A stretch of DNA of 64,000 nt from Robiginitomaculum sp. (lineage in GTDB: Bacteria > Pseudomonadota > Alphaproteobacteria > Caulobacterales > Maricaulaceae): NCBI GenBank assembly GCA_021776565.1, contig JAJFFQ010000059.1, forward strand, positions 1-64,000. Direction: 5' to 3'. Within the stretch, counting starts at the first letter, position 1. Each line of letters opens with the position of its first letter. Of the stretch, positions 45,420 through 53,606 are shown piece by piece. The translations under genes and the position numbers were made by a program. The notes beneath the pieces were generated by a model. The model had not been told where the DNA came from. It worked only from the letters and a program-made list of their open reading frames with translations, and did not search any database.

Positions 45420-46577
45420 ATGGACGAAGAAGACCTTGTCAGTCCTGTGAGTGATGCAGTGGTGGCGGATAGCCTGTCCGCAAAAACCAATGACCGGCAT
45501 TCGGAATTTGCATCGGCTACAAAAATTGGAGAATGTTCCAATTGTCATGCCGTGCTTCAGGGGCGACATTGTCATACATGCGGGCAGATTGCCAATACGT
45601 GGCATCGCCCGGCCTGGGCTTTGCTTGCCGATATTTTTGATGGATTGTTTGGTCTGGATGGCCGTATCTGGCGCACGGTAAAACCACTCGTGATTTATCC
45701 GGGGCAGCTCACATATCGTTATTTGAGTGGTGAGCGTGAGCCATTCATTCAACCATTCAGACTGTTTTTACTGACTTCGTTATTGTTCTTTTTGGTTTTT
45801 GAACTGGCCATTAACAATCAAGGACAAATTGGCCCACCAAGCCGTATTGATGTGATTGAAGATGTGAGTAAAACAACCAGCAACACATTGAATGACAGCC
45901 AAAAGCAAGTGGTTGGGGATGATGCTGGAACAATCAGTGTCGATCTGGAAACCTTTATTTGCGGAATGCGCTTATGGCTTGTGCCGGAAGATTTGAATGC
46001 GAACTGCAAGCAAAAGCTGGATTCTGTCACGAAGGATATGGATGAACCGCCTGAAAAGTTGTTCACCAGCACGCCCAATGGCGGTCAAATGGATATCCGT
46101 TTTAATCAAGAGGCGCGTTCGCCGTTAAAAATAAATCAAAACAGCCGTCGCTTTTTGGCCAATAATGTTGAAACAGCGATCCGAAACCCCCAGCAATATA
46201 CCAGGACGCTTGCGCGATGGGCGCCTCGACTGGTCTTTATTCTTGCTCCGGTATTTGGGTTGTTGCTGGCAGCCAGCCTTTTTTGGCGAAAACAATTGTA
46301 CATTTATGACCACATGATTGTGGCATTGCATTTCCATTCGTTCCTGTTTTTGCTTCTTGCCGCATTGATCCTGGTTGGCAAGATAACAGGTATGGCAGTT
46401 GTTGCTGCTGTCTTTGTTTTGTGGAGCAATTATTATCTTTTTTCTCTGCAACGCAGGGTTTATAAAACCGGCAGGCTTGTTACTGTTATCCGCACACTGG
46501 CGCTGGATATTTCATATCTATTTGTTTTGATTGCAGCTTTGGTATTGTTGCTGGTTCTGGGCGTGCTGTTTGTGTGA
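45420..46577 (+). CDS. DUF3667 membrane protein with zinc-ribbon start
   Basis: A 385-residue protein with an N-terminal CSNCHAVLQGRHCHTCGQ zinc-ribbon (about 40-58), the family segment RTVKPLVIYPGQLTYRYLSGERE and FIQPFRLFLLTSLLFFLVF as the first transmembrane helix. Three or four more helices follow at the C-terminus (about 270-380). The loop between (about 140-265) is polar. Function is unknown. ATG 45420 follows GAGGTG; a GTG at 45414 is part of that ribosome binding site. Converges with the first lipoprotein gene 15 bp away. Confidence 0.85.
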   Translation: MDEEDLVSPVSDAVVADSLSAKTNDRHSEFASATKIGECSNCHAVLQGRHCHTCGQIANTWHRPAWALLADIFDGLFGLDGRIWRTVKPLVIYPGQLTYRYLSGEREPFIQPFRLFLLTSLLFFLVFELAINNQGQIGPPSRIDVIEDVSKTTSNTLNDSQKQVVGDDAGTISVDLETFICGMRLWLVPEDLNANCKQKLDSVTKDMDEPPEKLFTSTPNGGQMDIRFNQEARSPLKINQNSRRFLANNVETAIRNPQQYTRTLARWAPRLVFILAPVFGLLLAASLFWRKQLYIYDHMIVALHFHSFLFLLLAALILVGKITGMAVVAAVFVLWSNYYLFSLQRRVYKTGRLVTVIRTLALDISYLFVLIAALVLLLVLGVLFV

Positions 46578-46592
46578 CCCAGATTATCCATA

Positions 46593-48104
46593 TTACGGAT
46601 TGGGTGAGAACTGCACGGCGACCGAGGTTGAACCACGAATTTTACCGGCACTATCAACAAAATCGACAAATACGCGTTTACCAGCCGGATCAAGCGCGAT
46701 GGCCTGGCCGGAACTTCCGAAAACTGAAAGTGTTCTGGCAACATCTTTTTCAAACACCACAACAACGTTGCTTGCTGGCGGATTGATACAGGCACCGCCC
46801 GCCTGTCCGGTGGTGTCACAAATATTGAGAACCAGCGGTGAAGTAAAGTTTGTGCGCGGCGTTACTGTTATGGTGTCCTGCGCGCCTATATTAACCCCGG
46901 CAAGGGCAAATGCGCCTGCTCCTGTGTCCGGTGCAAGGGTGAGAATGCCATTGTTTTGCACTGTGGCCGCATTGGTGATGATGTCTGGAACAGGCACTGT
47001 TGAGGCCGAAAATCCAAGCGTGTTGATGCCCACAAAAACACTGGCCGGGCTGGTGTTGTCACAATCAAACAAAAACTCCACGTCCTGATCCGGGAATGGT
47101 CTTTGGCTTGTGTTGAAAAATTCGGGCCGGGCGGTCAGGGACAGGATAAAGCTCTGAAATCCGCCAGATGCTATGTTAATGGTGGTATTGGCGTTGCCAA
47201 TGGGCTGGTTGGTGGCTGGATTGGTGGTTTGAAAGGTAAAATCAGCCGGCAGCGGGCTGGCCAGTGAAACCCCGCAATTGCTGGCTTCTGTTGTCGCAGC
47301 ATTGGCGATGATGGCAAAAAATGTGGCAACAGTGTCAAATAATACGGATCGCGTGCCAGGCAAAACCGAGGCAGAGAGCGTGTCAAACTGTATAACAGGC
47401 TGAAAATTACCGACAATGGTGATCGGGGCAAACCCGGCCTTGTCATCGGCATCATCAGTATCAGGATCAATGGAAGTAAAGGTCATGCCAACCGTTTGCA
47501 CCCCTGCGGTATTACCATGAGTGAACAGGCCAGTGCGCAGACCAAAGGTGATATTGCTGTTAAACCCGGCTGTGGCTGTGGTTTGATCTCCATCACCGCC
47601 AAATGGTGCGGTTACACGCACCAAATGTACCTCGCCATTGCCGCCGGTATGTACGATTTTTGGTTCAAGTGCTTCTTGAAAAATACCGTTCAAATTGCTG
47701 TCAACGAAGGCATTGTTCTGGTCAATGGCAAAAATTGGCAAATAACGATCTATGGCTGTTGTACCTGTAAAATCAAACCCGTATGCCCCGATCAGCGTGC
47801 CCGCACCAAAGCGGTCAAAACCGTTGAATACAATATCAGTGGGCAGGGTGTTGCCTGCGCTGAAAATTTCGCGCTGCCCGGTAGTAAACTGTGACTGAAC
47901 AATGAAACCAAAATCAGCACCGGGTGCCAGACTGCTCAGGCGTATGTCAAAAACGGCTGGTGTATCAAAAGGAGCGTTTTCACCGTTTTGTGGTTTGCCA
48001 AAAACGATAGGAGCGTCCTCAGTACTCTTTCCTTCCAGGCAAGACGCAAGCAGGGTTGTTGCAAGTAGTGCGAGGGTAATGGTTGTTTTTGGTCGTGTTG
48101 CCAT
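46593..48104 (-). CDS. Predicted lipoprotein, paralogue B of a tandem pair
   Basis: A 503-residue exported lipoprotein (lipobox LASC, Cys about 22) rich in Thr, Asn, Gly and Asp and probably all-beta. It shares with the next gene upstream blocks such as FNGFDRFGAG, GAYGFDF, DRYLPIFA, DSNLNG, APFGGD-DQTTAT, TSIDPD and ICDTTGQAGGACI-PP, and ends KIRGSTSVAVQFSPNP. The two have equal length, so they arose by tandem duplication. CTTGQAGG-type motif is seen in secreted proteins of other alphaproteobacteria, but I know no function. Acidic DPDTDDADD could bind Ca. Confidence 0.78.
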   Translation of the reverse strand: MATRPKTTITLALLATTLLASCLEGKSTEDAPIVFGKPQNGENAPFDTPAVFDIRLSSLAPGADFGFIVQSQFTTGQREIFSAGNTLPTDIVFNGFDRFGAGTLIGAYGFDFTGTTAIDRYLPIFAIDQNNAFVDSNLNGIFQEALEPKIVHTGGNGEVHLVRVTAPFGGDGDQTTATAGFNSNITFGLRTGLFTHGNTAGVQTVGMTFTSIDPDTDDADDKAGFAPITIVGNFQPVIQFDTLSASVLPGTRSVLFDTVATFFAIIANAATTEASNCGVSLASPLPADFTFQTTNPATNQPIGNANTTINIASGGFQSFILSLTARPEFFNTSQRPFPDQDVEFLFDCDNTSPASVFVGINTLGFSASTVPVPDIITNAATVQNNGILTLAPDTGAGAFALAGVNIGAQDTITVTPRTNFTSPLVLNICDTTGQAGGACINPPASNVVVVFEKDVARTLSVFGSSGQAIALDPAGKRVFVDFVDSAGKIRGSTSVAVQFSPNP

Positions 48105-48113
48105 TTTTCTTGG

Positions 48114-49625
48114 TTAAAATCCAGGATTGTAAGTCAAGGCAACCGAGGTTGAGCCACGTATCTTGCCCAGATCATCGGTGAAATCAAGAAAAACGCGACT
48201 GTTCAACGGATCCAGCGGGATGGCTGGTTGATCCGCATCGGCCACGAAGAAAATCGAATAGGTGCTCGATTGACCGGCACCATAAGGCATCATAATTTGG
48301 GGTGCTGGTGGATCAATGCAGGCACCGCCCGCCTGTCCGGTGGTGTCACAAATTGACAGGGTTAATTTCGAGTATGCCATGGATAGGCGTGGTTTTACAG
48401 TGATATGCGGGTCAGCGGCCCCAATGTTTACCGCAGCAGCAGCCATGGCGGCGGTACGGGTATTCGGGTCGATGGTCAAGATGGCAGTTCCTGACGGTTC
48501 TTGCAGGGTCGGAATTATATCTGTTTGTGGGTCGTTGGCATATGACAGACCAAATGTGTTGATACCAGGGAATGCACTGGCGGCAACATTGTTGTCACAT
48601 TCATACAGAAATTCCACCTGACCATCAGGAAATGATTGTTGGGCAGCGCCCAGGAATTCCTTTTGTCCCTTGATAGCAACAACGAATGACTGGGATGTTC
48701 CCGGTGCAATGTCCACTGGTGTATTCATCGGGCCGTTGGGCAGGTTGGTGGCCGGATCTGTGGGAGTATAGTCAAGGTGTGCGGGCAAGGGCGATGCCAG
48801 CATAATCTGGCAATTGGTTGCGCTCAGTGTGCCAGCATTCAGGATTGAGGCAAAATGGGTACTGGTTGTGTCAAAGGAAAGATTGCGAAACAGTGGCAGG
48901 GCAGAAGCAAAAACTGTATCGGGTCTAATCGGCACATTGGTTATGGCATTGAGAACAATAGGTGGGTCGCCGGCATTGTCATTTTCATTGTCATTGTCAG
49001 GATCGATTGAGGTAATATCGCTGGTTATGACGTGATTTCCTGCGGTAGTAGGGTTGGTTAAAATTCCGGTACGAAATCCGGCAGCGATGTTGGAACTAAA
49101 CTGGGCTGTGGCCGTGGTTTGGTCTGCATCGCCGCCAAAGGGCGCAGTAATAGCAATCCAGATACCGCCTCCAGACCCCATTTGGTGTTCAATTCTTGGC
49201 TCTATATCCGACTCGTATGTTCCATTAAGATTGCTATCGACATAGGCAAGGTCACGATTCACAGCGAAAATAGGCAAGTAGCGATCAATCGAATCATCAC
49301 CCGAAAAATCAAAGCCATATGCGCCTATCTTGGCACCAGCGCCAAATTTATCAAACCCGTTGAAGGTATATTCTCCGGGTATTGATATTTCGGCAGAATG
49401 GATTTCGCGCTGACCAGCGGTCATTTTTGTTTTTAGCGTGTATCCGGTGTCAGCACCGAGTGCATAACTTGTAAAATTTATCAGATAAATCAGTGGGGCC
49501 AGAAAGGGCGCGGCAGCACCGCCAATGGGTGTTCCCGTTTTTAATGCACCAATAATTTCAGAACATGAGGATAACGAAATTGTTGCAAAAATGGTAATCA
49601 GAAATATTCGCAATGACTTTATCAT
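48114..49625 (-). CDS. Predicted lipoprotein, paralogue A of a tandem pair
   Basis: A 503-residue lipoprotein (lipobox LSSC, Cys about 21) paralogous to the gene 9 bp downstream on the same strand. It keeps FNGFDKFGAGAKIGAYGFDFSG, described here as the most conserved block, and ICDTTGQAGGACIDPP and the ending KIRGSTSVALTYNPG. Acidic DPDNDNENDNAG could bind Ca. About 36 bp around the ICDTTGQAGGACI codons are identical in both copies although flanking sequence has diverged, hinting at strong constraint or gene conversion. It is the first gene of the pair, and its promoter should be in the 287-bp gap before ftsB. Confidence 0.78.
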   Translation of the reverse strand: MIKSLRIFLITIFATISLSSCSEIIGALKTGTPIGGAAAPFLAPLIYLINFTSYALGADTGYTLKTKMTAGQREIHSAEISIPGEYTFNGFDKFGAGAKIGAYGFDFSGDDSIDRYLPIFAVNRDLAYVDSNLNGTYESDIEPRIEHQMGSGGGIWIAITAPFGGDADQTTATAQFSSNIAAGFRTGILTNPTTAGNHVITSDITSIDPDNDNENDNAGDPPIVLNAITNVPIRPDTVFASALPLFRNLSFDTTSTHFASILNAGTLSATNCQIMLASPLPAHLDYTPTDPATNLPNGPMNTPVDIAPGTSQSFVVAIKGQKEFLGAAQQSFPDGQVEFLYECDNNVAASAFPGINTFGLSYANDPQTDIIPTLQEPSGTAILTIDPNTRTAAMAAAAVNIGAADPHITVKPRLSMAYSKLTLSICDTTGQAGGACIDPPAPQIMMPYGAGQSSTYSIFFVADADQPAIPLDPLNSRVFLDFTDDLGKIRGSTSVALTYNPGF

Positions 49626-49912
49626 CTATCGTCTCTCCAAATTACAAATATTTTGTCTTGCCAACGCTATGGCTGCAAAGCAACGCCCGTACATGTTTAG
49701 TGCTCTTGTATCACATCTTGGCAATTCTGCAAAAACACACACGTTTGATAATATTGATACCCGTTCATCAATTCTATGTGACGATAATGTTTTCAGCAAC
49801 ATACTGGATAATAACCACTTTTTTACCTTTTGAACACACTCTGCTCCAAGCGACAGAATTGACGCATTACAAAGCCGGATTACGCAGAATGCGAGGCGGT
49901 GAATGGTTGGAA

Positions 49913-50248
49913 ATGACACGCTTCAAACGTATGTTGCCAGTGGCCGGGTTTGTCTGGGTAATGATATACTTTGCCTATCATGCCTTCACCGGCGATCAGG
50001 GCTTGCCCAGTTTAACGATCTATCATCAGCGCGAACAGGTTCTTGTTGGGCGGCTTGCCCAATTGCAAAACTGCCGCGCATCATTTGAAAAACGAATTCA
50101 GCTATTAAATGACCACAGCCTGGATCTGGATTATCTGGAAGAACGTGCACATACGGTTCTTTATCTTGCCGATGTCAGGGATGTTATCTTGCCCTTGAAG
50201 GCGACAACAGAGCCAGAGCAGCAAAACGGCCAAAACTGCTCACAGTAA
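49913..50248 (+). CDS. ftsB: Cell division protein FtsB (septum formation initiator)
   Basis: The 111-residue product has one transmembrane helix (about 8-24, FVWVMIYFAYHAF), a coiled coil (REQVLVGRLAQLQNCRASFEKR) and the conserved LDLDYLEERAHTVLYLADVRDVI. FtsB forms the FtsQBL divisome complex. ATG 49913 fits; ATG 49889 (119 residues) is also open with GAGGCGG just behind it. An open frame reaching 49613 overlaps the lipoprotein gene and is not needed. Position before pdhA is typical. Confidence 0.9.
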   Translation: MTRFKRMLPVAGFVWVMIYFAYHAFTGDQGLPSLTIYHQREQVLVGRLAQLQNCRASFEKRIQLLNDHSLDLDYLEERAHTVLYLADVRDVILPLKATTEPEQQNGQNCSQ

Positions 50249-50367
50249 GACTGTTCGATCCGGCTTTTTTGCAAGACAGCCCTGCACACATTATCATGGT
50301 GACTTGTAGAGGCAAAATCCCTGCGCTAGAACCATAGTCATGCTTAATTTAATTCACGTGTGAAATA

Positions 50368-51390
50368 ATGGCGAATAGACCCAAAAATAAAACCCCATCA
50401 AAGAGCCGGGTACCCGGCAAAACCAAAAAGGAAGAAATGCTGGATTATTACCGGCAAATGCTGCTGATCCGGCGCTTTGAAGAAAAGGCGGGCCAGCTAT
50501 ATGGCATGGGCCTGATTGCCGGATTTTGCCATCTGTATATCGGCCAGGAGGCCGTGGTCACGGGCATGAAAGCGGCGCTCAAGGACGGTGACCAGATGAT
50601 AACCGGGTATCGGGATCATGGTCATATGCTGGCGCTGGGCATGGATGCTGCGGGCGTGATGGCCGAACTGACGGGTCGGGCCGGGGGCTATTCAAATGGC
50701 AAGGGCGGCAGTATGCACATGTTCTCTGTCGAGAAAAATTTCTATGGTGGTCATGGCATTGTCGGGGCGCAGGTGCCGCTTGGCACAGGATTGGCTTTTG
50801 CCAACCAGTATAAGGAAAACAACGCGGTTAGCCTGACGTTTTTTGGTGATGGGGCGGCCAATCAGGGTCAGGTTTATGAAAGTTTCAACATGGCCAAGCT
50901 GTGGGATTTGCCCGTAGTGTTTGTCATTGAAAACAATCAATATGCCATGGGAACATCTATCGAGCGTTCATCATCAGAAACCCATTTATACAAACGCGGG
51001 GCCAGCTTTGGTATTCCCGGTATAGAGGTGGATGGCATGGATGTTTTGGCGGTGCGCGATGCCGGTCTTAAGGCCGTAAAACATGCGCGTTCCGGCAAGG
51101 GGCCAATGATTCTTGAGATGAAAACCTATCGATACCGGGGCCATTCCATGTCTGATCCGGCCAAATATCGCACCCGTGAGGAGGTAGATGGCGTAAGGCA
51201 GCATCATGACCCGATCGATCATGCCAAGGCGCGGCTGCTCACGGAGAAATGGGCAGATGAGGCGACCTTGAAGGATATAGACAAGGCCGTTCGCGGTGTG
51301 GTCAGTGATGCGGCAGATTTTGCACAAACCAGTCCGCTGCCGCCGGATAGTGACTTGATGACTGATATTCTGGCTCCGGGAGTAGTGTAA
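50368..51390 (+). CDS. pdhA: Pyruvate dehydrogenase E1 component alpha subunit
   Basis: The 340-residue E1-alpha decarboxylates pyruvate with E1-beta using thiamine diphosphate. It has QMLLIRRFEEKAGQLYGMG, the HMFS region GSMHMFSVEKNFYGGHGIVG, the TPP motif GDGAANQGQVYESFNMA-LW-LP-V-V-ENN and the phosphorylation-loop-like YRGHSMSDPAKYRTREE. The ATG at 50368 is preceded by a weak ribosome binding site. The start of the hypothetical gene overlaps the stop by one base (TAATG). Confidence 0.97.
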   Translation: MANRPKNKTPSKSRVPGKTKKEEMLDYYRQMLLIRRFEEKAGQLYGMGLIAGFCHLYIGQEAVVTGMKAALKDGDQMITGYRDHGHMLALGMDAAGVMAELTGRAGGYSNGKGGSMHMFSVEKNFYGGHGIVGAQVPLGTGLAFANQYKENNAVSLTFFGDGAANQGQVYESFNMAKLWDLPVVFVIENNQYAMGTSIERSSSETHLYKRGASFGIPGIEVDGMDVLAVRDAGLKAVKHARSGKGPMILEMKTYRYRGHSMSDPAKYRTREEVDGVRQHHDPIDHAKARLLTEKWADEATLKDIDKAVRGVVSDAADFAQTSPLPPDSDLMTDILAPGVV

Positions 51391-51788
51391 TGCGTGTGAC
51401 CTATCAAAAAACCATAATGGCGGTTTGCGGCTTTATTATGCTGTTTTGCGCGCCTGCGAGGGCAGTTGCCGGCAAAGTGAGCGGCGAAAAAGTCAAACCG
51501 GAGATGAAATATAAAATCAGCGAATGTGAAAGGCCGGATAATCCCAAAATCAAGGGCGATACCCTTGAAGAGTATAATGCCTCGGTAAAGGCCTATGAGG
51601 TCTATATGTCCGCGCAAAATGTTTTTGCAGACTGTGTTGAGCGCGAAGTAGGCACAGATATGAAGGCATTGCAGGAAATAGTTTTTGTTGGCGGTCAAAG
51701 CGCCATTGCCGAATCACAACGCGATATAGACAAGATCAAACATGAGCTGGATTTTCTGCGCTCGCACCTGGTAAAGGCCGGACAATGA
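51390..51788 (+). CDS. Small exported helical protein within the pdh operon
   Basis: A 132-residue protein with a signal peptide (about 1-27) and a helical mature part containing two Cys (ISECERP and FADCVER) and a coiled-coil C-terminus (ESQRDIDKIKHELDFLRSHL). It overlaps pdhA by one base and lies 43 bp before pdhB, so it is co-transcribed. No family recognised, and nothing ties it to the cytoplasmic pyruvate dehydrogenase complex. Confidence 0.7.
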   Translation: MRVTYQKTIMAVCGFIMLFCAPARAVAGKVSGEKVKPEMKYKISECERPDNPKIKGDTLEEYNASVKAYEVYMSAQNVFADCVEREVGTDMKALQEIVFVGGQSAIAESQRDIDKIKHELDFLRSHLVKAGQ

Positions 51789-51831
51789 CCAGTTGTGGTT
51801 GCCCTATAGTTGGAATGAAAGTTAACTAACA

Positions 51832-53205
51832 ATGCCAACGCAAATACTCATGCCCGCACTCTCCCCAACCATGGAGGAGGGTACCCTGGCCAAATGGCTG
51901 GTGGCTGAGGGCGACACGATCCGTTCGGGTGATGTGATAGCAGAGATTGAAACCGACAAGGCGACCATGGAGGTTGAAGCGGTTGATGAAGGCATAATGG
52001 CAAAAATTCTTGTGCCGGGCGGCAGTGAGAATGTGGCGGTAAATGCCCTGATTGCCATTCTGGCCGAGGAGGGCGAGGATGTGTCTGCACTGGAGAGTTT
52101 TGATGTAGTGGCTTTTCCTCCCCTGCTTGCGGGGGAGGTGACCGCGAAGCGGTCGGAGGGGGGAGATTCTCCTGAGCTACAAATCATCCAATCTGATCCA
52201 GACCTTCCCCAAGGCACAGGCATGGTTCAGGTTACACTGCGCGATGCCTTGCGTGACGCCATGGCCGAGGAAATGCGCCGCGATGACAAGGTATTTCTTA
52301 TGGGTGAGGAGGTGGCCCAGTATCAGGGTGCCTATAAAGTCAGTCGTGGGTTATTGGAAGAATTTGGCCCCAGAAGGGTGATTGATACACCGATTACCGA
52401 ATACGGTTTTGCCGGGCTTGGGGTAGGGGCTGCCTTTGGTGGTTTGCGCCCGATTGTCGAGTTCATGACCTTTAACTTTGCCATGCAAGCCATTGACCAC
52501 ATTATAAATTCAGCTGCCAAGACACGGTATATGTCGGGTGGACAAATGTCCTGCCCGATTGTGTTTCGAGGCCCCAATGCAGCGGCCAGCCGGGTGGGCG
52601 CACAACACAGTCAGGATTATGCCCCCTGGTATGGCCATGTGCCGGGACTGATCGTGATTGCGCCCTATAATGCCTCGGATGCCAAGGGATTGCTCAAAGC
52701 AGCCATTCGTGATCCCAACCCCGTTGTGTTTCTGGAACACGAACTGATTTACGGCGAAACATTTGACGTGCCGGATGTGGATGACTGGGTGTTGCCCATT
52801 GGCAAGGCGCGTATTGTGCGCTCCGGCGCTGATGTAACCATCGTCACCTATTCGCGCATGGTTGGCTTTGCCCTGAAAGCGGCTGAAAAGCTGGCGGCAG
52901 AGGGCATTGACGCGGAAATTGTTGATTTGCGCACTATCCGGCCACTGGATATGGAAACGGTACTGCAATCGGTGCGTAAAACCAACCGTCTGGTTACGGC
53001 AGAGGAATCCTGGGGGTGTATGGGCGTGGGGGCAGAGATCGCCGCTGCCGTTACCATTGGTGCCTTTGATTATCTGGATGCCCCGCCGGCCCGCGTGCAT
53101 CAGGTTGAAGCGCCATTGGCCTATGCGGAAAATCTGGAAGCTCTGGCCTTGCCGGGCGCAGACGATATTGTCCGCGCCGCCAAGGGTGTGTGTTATGCCC
53201 GATAA
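51832..53205 (+). CDS. pdhB: Pyruvate dehydrogenase E1 beta subunit with N-terminal lipoyl domain
   Basis: The 457-residue subunit has a lipoyl domain (about 1-80; lipoyl-Lys in [12 protein letters not shown], about 44), a linker (about 90-125) and the E1-beta transketolase domain from [21 protein letters not shown] partner motifs include [38 protein letters not shown] and [14 protein letters not shown] lipoyl domain on E1-beta is an alphaproteobacterial trait. Residues 96-112 ([17 protein letters not shown]) are the translation of a palindromic repeat found also in pdhC and between genes, see repeat entries. GFA gene overlaps the stop by 11 bp. Confidence 0.97.
   Translation: MPTQILMPALSPTMEEGTLAKWLVAEGDTIRSGDVIAEIETDKATMEVEAVDEGIMAKILVPGGSENVAVNALIAILAEEGEDVSALESFDVVAFPPLLAGEVTAKRSEGGDSPELQIIQSDPDLPQGTGMVQVTLRDALRDAMAEEMRRDDKVFLMGEEVAQYQGAYKVSRGLLEEFGPRRVIDTPITEYGFAGLGVGAAFGGLRPIVEFMTFNFAMQAIDHIINSAAKTRYMSGGQMSCPIVFRGPNAAASRVGAQHSQDYAPWYGHVPGLIVIAPYNASDAKGLLKAAIRDPNPVVFLEHELIYGETFDVPDVDDWVLPIGKARIVRSGADVTIVTYSRMVGFALKAAEKLAAEGIDAEIVDLRTIRPLDMETVLQSVRKTNRLVTAEESWGCMGVGAEIAAAVTIGAFDYLDAPPARVHQVEAPLAYAENLEALALPGADDIVRAAKGVCYAR
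52117..52163 (+). repeat. CCTCCCCTGCTTGCGGGGGAGG palindrome inside pdhB
   Basis: The unit begins CCTCCCCTGCTTGCGGGGGA and continues with ACCGCGAAGCGGT and GGAGGGGG, so it contains two nested hairpins. It shares its first 24 bases with copies at 53976 (pdhC) and 59671 (intergenic). It is in frame with no stop, encoding 16-17 linker residues. Confidence 0.9.
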
Positions 53206-53596
53206 GGCCTCTGTATATGAGTGGCACGATGGTGCTTGCCATTGCGGTGCAGTGCGTTTTGCGGTCGCCCTTCCGGATGATATTACGGCCCATGAATGTA
53301 ATTGTTCACTGTGCAAAAAAGTTGGTTTTTTACACCTGATTATTCCCAAAGACCGCTTCACAATCAAAGAGGGCGAAGACCATCTAACCGATTATCGGTT
53401 TAATTCTGGCGTCGCGAAGCACTATTTTTGTAAAACCTGCGGCGTGAAGGCATTTTATGTGCCGCGTTCAAATCCCAATGGGTGGTCAGTCAATTTGCGC
53501 TGTCTTGACCGCACAGAATTCACCAAAATTACCATAGAGCCGTTTGACGGTCAGAACTGGGAAGCCAACGCAGATACATTGGCCCATCTGGCATAA
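53195..53596 (+). CDS. GFA family zinc protein (CENP-V/GFA)
   Basis: A 133-residue protein of the glutathione-dependent formaldehyde-activating (GFA/CENP-V) superfamily, with the zinc Cys motifs CHCGAVRF (about 15), [10 protein letters not shown] (about 36) and [11 protein letters not shown] (about 80). Members bind zinc and some react with glutathione adducts, but most are uncharacterised. ATG 53195 overlaps pdhB by 11 bp and follows AAGGGTG. The gene is inserted between pdhB and pdhC, an unusual place. Confidence 0.88.
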   Translation: MPDKASVYEWHDGACHCGAVRFAVALPDDITAHECNCSLCKKVGFLHLIIPKDRFTIKEGEDHLTDYRFNSGVAKHYFCKTCGVKAFYVPRSNPNGWSVNLRCLDRTEFTKITIEPFDGQNWEANADTLAHLA

Positions 53597-53606
53597 GGAA
53601 CAAGCC

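Noticed and set aside
52117-52163. Frameshift or assembly error in pdhB caused by the repeat
   Set aside because: The reading frame continues without shift into a complete E1-beta domain, and pdhC shows the same in-frame pattern.
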